A stretch of DNA of 6,884 nucleotides from Desulfobacterales bacterium (GTDB lineage Bacteria; Desulfobacterota; DSM-4660; Desulfatiglandales; Desulfatiglandaceae). Shown piece by piece: positions 1-5,066 of the stretch. Location of the stretch: assembly GCA_022013615.1 (NCBI GenBank), contig JAKLQB010000633.1, forward strand, positions 1 to 6,884. Reading direction: 5' to 3'. The position numbers were made by a program, and so were the translations under genes. The notes below the pieces were generated by a model. That model did no database searches, was not told the origin of the DNA, and was given only the letters and a program-made list of their open reading frames with translations. Positions within the stretch are counted from its first letter, which is position 1. The number at the start of each line of letters is the position of its first letter.

Positions 1-270
1 ATCATCAGTCAGGATAATTCCCTCATCAGCACCCATGGCCAAAGCACGCCTGACTACCTCTATAGACTCAGCAGCGCCTACGGTTATTGCTGTTATCTTA
101 CCCCCATGTTTTTCCTTGACTCGAAGTGCAGCCTCTACTGCCTGAGCATCACAAGGATTTACCACCAGCGGTATTCCCTCGGGGGGAATCACCTGGTTAT
201 CCTTAACCCTAAATTTTTCTGTTGGCATCTCAGGGTCCAGGACTTGCTTAACGCACACTACAATATTCAT
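1..270 (-). CDS. etfB: Electron transfer flavoprotein beta subunit, N-terminal part (cut by window edge)
   Basis: The first 90 codons are present and the rest lies beyond the left edge. The protein begins MNIVVCVKQVLDPE, the typical EtfB opening. It continues with NPCDAQAVEAALRVKEKHGG (residues 39-57 region) and ends near ALAMGADEGIILTD (76-89), all hallmarks of the EtfB/FixA adenine-nucleotide-binding fold. In the family, EtfB pairs with EtfA, binds AMP or FAD, and accepts electrons from acyl-CoA dehydrogenases in the cytoplasm. The start at 270 is set by a strong AGGAGGAGA Shine-Dalgarno a few bases upstream, in the 31 nt gap after the acyl-CoA dehydrogenase. The spacing implies one operon, so this ETF is probably that enzyme's electron acceptor. 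An etfA gene is expected just outside the window. Too little is present to tell a simple ETF from an electron-bifurcating one. Confidence 0.93.
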   Translation of the reverse strand, partial: MNIVVCVKQVLDPEMPTEKFRVKDNQVIPPEGIPLVVNPCDAQAVEAALRVKEKHGGKITAITVGAAESIEVVRRALAMGADEGIILTDD

Positions 271-301
271 TTTTCTCTCCTCCTTACCATATTCCATTAT
301 A

Positions 302-1456
302 CTACGAGAAAGCAGGTATCCCCAGAAGCTGCTGCCCAATTGTCAACTGGTGCATTTGAGCTGTCCCGCCCAGTATCGTAGCTACTACCGCATCCTGATA
401 GTGGTGGCCCACGGGATAGTCATCAACAGTGCCAAAGGCACCATGAATCTTTATTGCCTGCGATGTTACCCAGAGTGCCATCTCTGCACTAAAATACTTG
501 GCGCAGGACATCTCTTTAATATGCCTGATCCCCCGGGTCTTCATGTCAGCTACACGATAGGTAAGCCATCTGGCCGCCTCAATCTTCATTGCCATATCAG
601 CGATTACCCCCTGTACCAACTGATGGCCACCTATGGGCTTTCCAAACTGGACTCGCTCCTTAGCATACTTTACACACGAGTCAAGACAACTCTGGGCTAT
701 ACCAATACAACCAACGGCCAGGAAAAGACGGGCAGTATCAATGCCTCGCAGGGCATTCCTTAAAGCGCGTCCAGTCTCCCCAACCTTGTTCTCTAAGGGT
801 ACTTCTACATCGGTGAATCTTAAGTTGCCCTCACTACCACCTCGCCAGCCTAATTTGCCTTTTAGAGGCGTGCTGGAGAAGCCTGGTGTACCCCTCTCAA
901 CTATGAATGTGGCAAGCCCTTTCATGCCTTGAGTTTTATCTGTCTGGGCAATGACTAAGATTACGTCACCTATCTCGCCATTTGTAATAAAGATCTTGTT
1001 GCCATTGATGACCCATCGGTCGCCCTTGAGTACGGCAGTAGTCTCAATTCTGGATGAATCACTGCCGGCATTAGGTTCAACTACAGCCCCGACAAGAATC
1101 GAATCACCACTACACACTGGAGGCAGGTACTTTCTTTTCTGCTCCTCGCTACCGGCATCCAGAAGATTAGTTCCCGGTTGGATGGGGCCGCTGGTTGCCG
1201 CCTGGATTACAGCCAGGCTAGCCCGGCAAAGCTGTTCCCAAATAATGGCTGAGGTAAGATAATCAAGCCCTAATCCCCCATATTCCTGGGGCAAATGTGG
1301 AGCTAATAGCCCCTGTGATGCCAGTTTTTTTATAATCCCCGGGTCAAATTTGTCGTGGCGGACATTTTCCTTGAGTGTTGGTAAAATCTCCTGTTCGGCA
1401 AACTTACGTGCCATATCCTGAAACATTTTCTGCTCTTCATTCAGCTCAAAATCCAT
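302..1456 (-). CDS. Acyl-CoA dehydrogenase family flavoprotein with atypical catalytic-base positions
   Basis: 384 residues, the usual length for the family, with all three domains: N-terminal helical (about 1-115), middle beta (about 120-222) and C-terminal helical (about 230-380). Recognisable motifs are VVEPNAGSD (125-133, the FAD/substrate loop), NGNKIFITNG (151-160), ERVQFGKPIGGHQLVQ (267-282, FAD contact) and GGTAQMHQLTIG (363-374). The family oxidises acyl-CoA to 2-enoyl-CoA with FAD and reduces ETF; etfB follows 31 nt downstream. The oddity is the active site. The glutamate of the medium/short-chain type (YEGT) is Gly363 here (ILGGT). The alternative glutamate of the isovaleryl type (DxER) is Ala242 (IDTAR). 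The usual RDA before the last motif is QDA (354-356). It is therefore clearly a family member, but its substrate and even its direction (dehydrogenase or reductase) are open. The start has TTGGAGG upstream, 21 nt after the epimerase gene. Confidence 0.93.
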   Translation of the reverse strand: MDFELNEEQKMFQDMARKFAEQEILPTLKENVRHDKFDPGIIKKLASQGLLAPHLPQEYGGLGLDYLTSAIIWEQLCRASLAVIQAATSGPIQPGTNLLDAGSEEQKRKYLPPVCSGDSILVGAVVEPNAGSDSSRIETTAVLKGDRWVINGNKIFITNGEIGDVILVIAQTDKTQGMKGLATFIVERGTPGFSSTPLKGKLGWRGGSEGNLRFTDVEVPLENKVGETGRALRNALRGIDTARLFLAVGCIGIAQSCLDSCVKYAKERVQFGKPIGGHQLVQGVIADMAMKIEAARWLTYRVADMKTRGIRHIKEMSCAKYFSAEMALWVTSQAIKIHGAFGTVDDYPVGHHYQDAVVATILGGTAQMHQLTIGQQLLGIPAFS

Positions 1457-1477
1457 TTTTTTGTGCCTCCAAGTATT

Positions 1478-1873
1478 TTATTCTTTTTGGACAAGCTCAA
1501 CGAGGACGCCATGAGTTCCCTTGGGGTGAAGGAAGGCGCTTAATCCCTCGGCACCGGGCGCCGGTTCTCCCAGGGCCTCAATTCCTTTAGCTTTAAGCGA
1601 ACCTATTTCTGCGTTGATATCATCCACTTCATAGCAGACATGTTGAATGCCCTCGCCGCGCTTTTCCAGGAATTTGGTTATTGGCCCCGCACTGCCAACA
1701 GGCTCCAGGAGCTCAACAGTAACATTCTCTAATTCCACCATGCTCACCCTAACCGTTCCTCCTCCCCCAATTATGGGTTCAGACGATTCAAGCCCAAAGA
1801 CTGAACGATAAAACTCCCTGGCTTCTTTAAGGTCTTTTACTGCCACACCCAGATGACTGATCGCTTTTAGCAT
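1478..1873 (-). CDS. mce: Methylmalonyl-CoA epimerase (VOC superfamily)
   Basis: 131 residues, typical for bacterial methylmalonyl-CoA epimerases. It interconverts (R)- and (S)-methylmalonyl-CoA, linking propionyl-CoA carboxylation to the B12-dependent mutase, in the cytoplasm. Two VOC beta-alpha-beta repeats are visible. Metal-ligand candidates are His7 (ISHLGVAV), Glu54 (VELLEP, where the Propionibacterium enzyme has Gln), His78 (GIQHVCYEVDD) and Glu126 (GVLVELVQ). The stretch GPITKFLEKRGEGIQHVC (63-80) is diagnostic of this family rather than of glyoxalases. It is first in a tight group with the acyl-CoA dehydrogenase (21 nt gap) and etfB. It has a perfect AGGAGG Shine-Dalgarno and a near-consensus promoter upstream. 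No mutase or carboxylase gene is in the window. A role on another 2-substituted malonyl-type CoA ester is possible given the unusual neighbours. Confidence 0.9.
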   Translation of the reverse strand: MLKAISHLGVAVKDLKEAREFYRSVFGLESSEPIIGGGGTVRVSMVELENVTVELLEPVGSAGPITKFLEKRGEGIQHVCYEVDDINAEIGSLKAKGIEALGEPAPGAEGLSAFLHPKGTHGVLVELVQKE

Positions 1874-1914
1874 TTATCGCCTCCTAATGATAAGATTGCC
1901 TTTTTATGGCGAGA

Positions 1915-1944
1915 AATATAGGGGAAACAATGGTTGTGTGTCAA
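1915..1944 (-). promoter_or_regulatory. Sigma-70-type promoter for mce-acyl-CoA dehydrogenase-etfB
   Basis: Read on the minus strand, TTGACA (1939-1944) and TATATT (1915-1920) are separated by 18 nt. That is a perfect -35 and a five-of-six -10 element. Transcription would begin near 1907-1909, leaving a leader of roughly 35 nt that contains the AGGAGG of the epimerase gene. It is the best promoter match in the window and implies that the dehydrogenase operon can be expressed independently of mltG and the crotonase. Confidence 0.7.
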
Positions 1945-1961
1945 GGAATTAAGGATTCCTT
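1943..1961. other. Inverted repeat overlapping the -35 box
   Basis: AAGGAAT and ATTCCTT form perfect 7 bp arms around a 5 nt loop. On the plus strand a short T run follows, as in an intrinsic terminator, but no plus-strand gene leads into it. On the minus strand it lies 26 nt after the crotonase stop and has no U tract, so it is not a canonical terminator for that gene. Its two rightmost-transcribed bases overlap the TTGACA box, so an operator or a weak transcript-end hairpin are both possible. Confidence 0.4.
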
Positions 1962-1987
1962 TTTATCCCAGCCCACTTTTGGCCCCT

Positions 1988-2788
1988 TCATCGTCCCTTA
2001 AATCGAGGCTTTCTTTTTTCAAAGAATGCCCATTGACCCTCTGCCATGTCCTCACTCTGAAGAGATCGGATAAAAAGCGAGCGAATTTCTTCCTCTTCCC
2101 CTTTCTCAAGGATAGGATACTCAGCTATCTTGTAAAGGGTAAACTTGGTGCCTTGAAGGGACAGGGGCGCATTTTCAGCGATCTCCCTTGCCAGATCATA
2201 GGTGAAGGCCTCAAGCGCCCCATCATCGACCACGTGGTTCACAAGCCCCATTTTCAAGCAGCTCTGGCTGTCATATTTGCGGCCCGTAAGGAATATCTCT
2301 AAGGTGCGGCTGAATCCCAAGACCGTGAGGAATCGCCGATACCCGGGATAGGGATAGACAAGTCCGATTTTGGCGGGGGTCATCCCCATTTTTACACGCC
2401 TTGCTGCGATGCGAATATCACACCCTATGGCCAGCTCACATCCCCCGCCATAGGCGTACCCGTTTAGCATGGCAATAACCGGGTAGGTAAATTTTCGAAT
2501 CGCCTGAAGGGCCTTTTCAAGAGGCGGTGTCTCTTTTAGGTACTCTTCCATTTGGGAAGTAGGTTTGGTAGGCAGGGCCGAGATATCGTAACCCGCACAA
2601 AAAGCTTGATCTCCTGCACCTCTGAGGATGATAACTAAAACATTCCCTTCTTCTGTAAGCTCCTCAATCGCCTTGGTCATCTTGAGCAGGCAGGTCGGTG
2701 TCAAGAGATTTCGTTTTTCAGGACGGTTGATAAGCATTGTGCAGATAGGCCCTTCTTTTCGGACAATTAACTCGTTTTCAATTTCCAT
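1988..2788 (-). CDS. Crotonase-superfamily protein, methylmalonyl-CoA decarboxylase-like
   Basis: 266 residues from the chosen start, the normal crotonase length. The oxyanion-hole segments are FCAGYDIS (63-70) and NGYAYGGGCELA (109-120), and the first catalytic glutamate of hydratases is present as Glu118. The second hydratase glutamate (PE in FGQPEI) is Ala139 (MTPAKIG), so ordinary enoyl-CoA hydration is doubtful. MTPxxxGxxY with Tyr145, AGYDIxxLP, and the C-terminal EGQWAFFEKRKPRFKG closely follow E. coli methylmalonyl-CoA decarboxylase ScpB/YgfG (MTPVNLGVPY, AGHDIHELP, EGMNAFLEKRKPNFVG), as recalled. The His of that enzyme's AGH is Tyr67 here. The epimerase gene follows downstream, consistent with methylmalonyl-CoA chemistry. 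Alternatives are another decarboxylase, an isomerase or a lyase of the superfamily. The start at 2788 is chosen for AGAGGAAG upstream and because homology begins there. A longer reading frame reaches back to the mltG stop. Confidence 0.85.
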   Translation of the reverse strand: MEIENELIVRKEGPICTMLINRPEKRNLLTPTCLLKMTKAIEELTEEGNVLVIILRGAGDQAFCAGYDISALPTKPTSQMEEYLKETPPLEKALQAIRKFTYPVIAMLNGYAYGGGCELAIGCDIRIAARRVKMGMTPAKIGLVYPYPGYRRFLTVLGFSRTLEIFLTGRKYDSQSCLKMGLVNHVVDDGALEAFTYDLAREIAENAPLSLQGTKFTLYKIAEYPILEKGEEEEIRSLFIRSLQSEDMAEGQWAFFEKRKPRFKGR

Positions 2789-2792
2789 GTCA

Positions 2793-2800
2793 CTTCCTCT
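2793..2800 (-). promoter_or_regulatory. Ribosome binding site deciding the crotonase start
   Basis: AGAGGAAG on the minus strand lies 4 nt before the ATG at 2788. It favours this start over the in-frame ATG at 2938, which overlaps the mltG stop codon. Confidence 0.6.
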
Positions 2801-2898
2801 AAAATCCAATACGATTTTTGTTTCGAGACTTAGTTTTTTGCAACATTGGGGTAAGTTCAGGAAGAAATTCTGCTTTTTGATATTCAAAACTATTGTTT

Positions 2899-2930
2899 CA
2901 ATACTCCAATTCTCCAACACTCCAATACTC
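2899..2930. repeat. Four tandem 8-bp units (CAAYWCTC) between mltG and the crotonase
   Basis: Units are CAATACTC (2899-2906), CAATTCTC (2907-2914), CAACACTC (2915-2922) and CAATACTC (2923-2930). They are directly abutting with at most two differences between units. They start 7 bp from the mltG stop codon, in the approximately 150 nt gap before the crotonase. Because 8 is not a multiple of 3, changes in unit number would shift any frame read through them, which argues against translation of the upstream crotonase extension. I see no obvious promoter in the gap. Confidence 0.75.
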
Positions 2931-2937
2931 TCGAACA

Positions 2938-3972
2938 TCAAGAGCTCTTTTTTCGCCGCATGCGCTTTTTCTTCTGATATATTTCTACGGCCTTATTGTG
3001 CTCTACAAGGGTTTTGGAAAAATAGTGGCTACCGTCGTTTTTGGATACAAAATAGAGGTAATCGGTTTTGGCCGGGAAAAGAACTGCCTCAATTGCCTCT
3101 TTGCCAGGGTTGGCTATTGGCCCCGGGGGAAGGCCTCGGATAACATAGGTATTATAGGGGGTACGTTGAGTCAGGTGCTTTTTCTTCAGGTTGCCGCTGA
3201 AATCCTTGATACCATAAATTACGGTGGGATCAGTTTCAAGGCGCATCCTCTTTTTCAGACGATTCAGGAAAACGCTTGCAATAATGGGTCGTTCTTCAGC
3301 ACGACCTGTTTCCTTTTCAACGATTGATGCGAGAGTGATAACTTCCTCTATGGTCATGCCCGATTGTTCAATCTTTTCACGAAGTGGGCCGATTACCTCC
3401 CAAAAATGTTTTACAATCACTTCAACAACCGACATGGGGGAGAGACCCCGGCCAAACTGGTATGTATCAGGGTAGAGGTAGCCCTCCAGGCTCTGCCCGG
3501 ATATGCCGTAACGCTTTGCTACATCGAGATCACCGGTGATTGCCAGGAATTCCTCATTTTTTACAAGGCCCTTTTCCTCCAATAACTCCCCGATCTGTTT
3601 TGCTGTATACCCTTCAGGGATAGTTACCGGGTGGGTTATAACTGCCCCTTTGCTTAGAATCTCCAGGATCTTGAGAGGCGGCATGGCTGAGCTCAGCCGA
3701 TACTCCCCGGCCTTTATGCTTCTGCTGTATCCCATGAGCCTTGCCCAAAGCAGGAAAAGGCGTTTACCAGTGATGATCCTTTTAGACTCGAGTTCACTGG
3801 TGACTTCATTCAATGTTGAGCCGTCGCGGACAAAAAAGACCTGGTCATCTCCTCCTTTCTCAGCAGGGGTTGAGAGATAATACCCAAATCCAACAAACAG
3901 AAACACCCCAATCAGAAAAACAAGGCCAATTACAAAATAAATGAGTCTGTTTCGCAATAAATGAGTCGGCAT
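2938..3972 (-). CDS. mltG: Endolytic murein transglycosylase MltG (YceG family)
   Basis: 344 residues, typical length. A short basic N-terminus is followed by one transmembrane helix (about 10-32), placing the enzyme in the inner membrane with its catalytic part outside. A LysM-like region (about 44-95) precedes the YceG catalytic domain. Diagnostic segments are EGYLYPDTYQF (163-173), LASIVEKETG (214-223) with Glu219 matching the catalytic Glu218 of E. coli MltG, VFLNRLKKRMRLETDPTVIYG (within 234-254), TPYNTYVIRGLPPGPIANPG (271-290), and YFVSKNDGSHYFSKTLVEHN (307-326). The family cleaves nascent glycan strands and acts as a peptidoglycan polymerisation terminator. The tail is very basic (KKKRMRRKKSS). 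The start at 3972 has CAAGGTG upstream. It is first in the leftward block, but a link to the acyl-CoA genes beyond co-orientation is not evident. Confidence 0.96.
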   Translation of the reverse strand: MPTHLLRNRLIYFVIGLVFLIGVFLFVGFGYYLSTPAEKGGDDQVFFVRDGSTLNEVTSELESKRIITGKRLFLLWARLMGYSRSIKAGEYRLSSAMPPLKILEILSKGAVITHPVTIPEGYTAKQIGELLEEKGLVKNEEFLAITGDLDVAKRYGISGQSLEGYLYPDTYQFGRGLSPMSVVEVIVKHFWEVIGPLREKIEQSGMTIEEVITLASIVEKETGRAEERPIIASVFLNRLKKRMRLETDPTVIYGIKDFSGNLKKKHLTQRTPYNTYVIRGLPPGPIANPGKEAIEAVLFPAKTDYLYFVSKNDGSHYFSKTLVEHNKAVEIYQKKKRMRRKKSS

Positions 3973-3995
3973 TATGCACCTTGAGCAAGTTATTG

Positions 3996-4023
3996 AGTAT
4001 AGAATTCAGACCTGCAGGGCAAA
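3996..4023 (-). promoter_or_regulatory. Possible promoter for mltG
   Basis: On the minus strand TATACT (3996-4001) is a good -10. A poor -35 (TTTGCC at 4018-4023, or TTGCCC at 4017-4022) sits 16 or 15 nt away. A start near 3989 would give a very short leader before the ATG at 3972. Weak call. Confidence 0.3.
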
Positions 4024-4073
4024 GTCGAAATTGCATTTAACATAATGATTTTAATATGAAATGTCTTTGATTT

Positions 4074-4155
4074 CAAAATCCCCCCTAACCAACCTTTTCA
4101 AAGGGGGAAAAATCTTAAGTCCCCCTTTATTAAAGGGGGATTGAGGGGGATTTTG
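4074..4155. repeat. Palindromic GC-run intergenic element (REP/MITE-like)
   Basis: Outer arms CAAAATCCCCC (4074-4084) and GGGGGATTTTG (4145-4155) are perfectly complementary over 11 bp. Inside, TCCCCCTTTA (4120-4129) and TAAAGGGGGA (4131-4140) form a perfect 10 bp hairpin around one base. A further GGGGG (4103-4107) can pair with either C run. The element encodes no transposase and sits between divergently transcribed genes. It resembles the short dispersed palindromes common in bacterial intergenic DNA. There is no T tract after the stems, so it is not an obvious terminator. Confidence 0.7.
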
Positions 4156-4363
4156 TAGAGAATCCGTCTGACTTTGACGTTTTCCTATTTAGACCTGAGT
4201 GAGCTTGGCTTTAATTCTTCTATTTATGGTACATTTTGTAATAGAGATCAAGGACAACATTGATCAAGTGTTGAATACGACTCGGACAGCCTCCTCGGCT
4301 GTTTGGTAAACCATACCAGAAAGAGAAGAAAGTACAGGCAAAAACAAAAGTAGAAAAAAATTA

Positions 4364-4392
4364 TTGAGGTTTTCCTATCCATATCATATCGT
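4364..4392 (+). promoter_or_regulatory. Possible sigma-70 promoter for the response regulator
   Basis: TTGAGG (4364-4369) and TATCGT (4387-4392) are spaced 17 nt apart, each matching four of six consensus bases. A start near 4399 would give a leader of about 37 nt ahead of the ATG at 4436. Plausible by position, modest by sequence. Confidence 0.35.
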
Positions 4393-4423
4393 AACACTTC
4401 AAAACTCAAATCTAAAGTTAAAT

Positions 4424-4428
4424 GGAGA
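4424..4428 (+). promoter_or_regulatory. Ribosome binding site deciding the response regulator start
   Basis: GGAGA with a 7 nt spacer before ATG 4436 supports this start, where the receiver homology also begins shortly after, over the upstream TTG at 4364. Confidence 0.55.
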
Positions 4429-4435
4429 TATTATC

Positions 4436-4933
4436 ATGTCGGAAAAAGGTTTGTTGGACGGCAAAAAGATACTCGTAGTGGATGACGAGCCTGATGTATT
4501 GGAATCTTTGGAAGAACTGTTGCCAATGTGTGATGTTGTGAAGGCTTCCACCTTCAATGAGGCCAAAGAACTACTGGAGTCACAGTATTTTGATATGGCT
4601 GTTCTGGATATTATGGGGGTTGACGGTTACAAGCTATTGGAAATTGCCAAGGAGAGAAAAGTTATCGCCGTTATGCTGACGGCCCATGCGTTGAGTGTTG
4701 ACGATACTGTTAAATCTTATAAAGACGGCGCCGCATCCTATGTGCCCAAAGATGAAATGGCGAATATTGCAGATTTCTTGGAAGACATATTGGAAGCCAG
4801 GGAAAAAGGTCAGAATTTTTGGTGGCGCTGGTTAGACAGATTAGGTTCATATTATGAAAAGAAATTTGGTGAATATTGGCAAAAAAATGATGAAGAGTTT
4901 TGGGAGAATTTCAGAAATCGCATCAATTGGTAA
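4436..4933 (+). CDS. Receiver-domain response regulator with tryptophan-rich C-terminal tail
   Basis: 165 residues. Residues 11-122 form a CheY-like receiver with KILVVDDEPD (11-20, acidic pair Asp16-Asp17), phosphoacceptor Asp58 (AVLDIMG), Thr82 (MLTAH) and Lys105 (VPKDE). All key phosphorylation residues are present. No DNA-binding or enzymatic output domain follows. Instead, residues 128-165 contain 13 aromatics in 38 positions, including Trp129, 130, 132, 148, 156 and 165, mixed with many charges. This probably makes amphipathic helices that bind a partner or membrane, but I do not recognise the tail. The start at 4436 is preceded by GGAGA 7 nt upstream; the upstream extension to 4364 lacks family similarity. 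No histidine kinase is in the window. The 2-hydroxyacid dehydrogenase begins 133 nt downstream. Signalling or protein-sequestration roles are inference. Confidence 0.9.
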   Translation: MSEKGLLDGKKILVVDDEPDVLESLEELLPMCDVVKASTFNEAKELLESQYFDMAVLDIMGVDGYKLLEIAKERKVIAVMLTAHALSVDDTVKSYKDGAASYVPKDEMANIADFLEDILEAREKGQNFWWRWLDRLGSYYEKKFGEYWQKNDEEFWENFRNRINW

Positions 4934-5066
4934 ATTATAGACCTGCAGTAAAGCCTTCTGGTGTTATTATTACTTTCATTGAATTCAGGATAGATTGTGT
5001 ATAGCTGCCGGATGGGAAAATGCCGGTAAACGGCTTTTGAGGGAATATAGACTAAGGGAATAGTAT
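4934..5066 (+). other. Intergenic gap between response regulator and hydroxyacid dehydrogenase
   Basis: No gene seen. GCCG (5022-5025) and CGGC (5031-5034) make a 4 bp stem followed by TTTT (5035-5038), a weak terminator-like shape. TTGAAT (4979-4984) and TATAGC (5000-5005) are only 15 nt apart, a poor promoter candidate. The gap is long enough for the downstream genes to be separately transcribed, but the sequence does not settle this. Confidence 0.3.

Larger units (their letters stand above)
4156..4435 (+). other. Gene-free AT-rich region upstream of the response regulator, with small inverted repeats
   Basis: No convincing gene here; an ORF extension from a TTG at 4364 lacks family similarity. 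GATCAA (4246-4251) and TTGATC (4260-4265) form an inverted repeat with 8 nt between. GATCAAG also recurs as a direct repeat at 4246-4252 and 4262-4268. ACAGCC (4286-4291) and GGCTGT (4297-4302) form a 6 bp hairpin with a TCCTC loop. A purine-rich stretch follows (4318-4360). I do not recognise a known riboswitch or small RNA. Confidence 0.4.

Noticed and set aside
302..1262. Several plus-strand open frames of 99-137 codons across the acyl-CoA dehydrogenase gene.
   Set aside because: They are antisense shadows of a clear minus-strand gene, with no ribosome binding sites or recognisable protein motifs.
1943..1964. Intrinsic terminator on the plus strand (7 bp stem followed by a T run).
   Set aside because: No plus-strand transcript is expected to reach it, and the stem is AT-rich; reported instead as an inverted repeat overlapping the -35 box.
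2789..2941. N-terminal extension of the crotonase up to the mltG stop as the real start.
   Set aside because: The extra 50 residues are encoded partly by a tandem octamer and have no crotonase similarity, while ATG 2788 has a good Shine-Dalgarno. Kept only as an alternative.
4286..4330. Possible cyclic-di-GMP or other known riboswitch around the ACAGCC/GGCTGT hairpin.
   Set aside because: The conserved core sequences of the riboswitch classes I know are not visible; only a simple hairpin can be supported.
4008..4948. AGACCTGCAG occurs at 4008-4017 and 4939-4948, and GAATTCAG at 4002-4009 and 4981-4988, as if flanking the response regulator.
   Set aside because: Matches of 8-10 bp are expected many times by chance in 7 kb, and the order of the two motifs differs on the two sides, so this is not evidence of an insertion.
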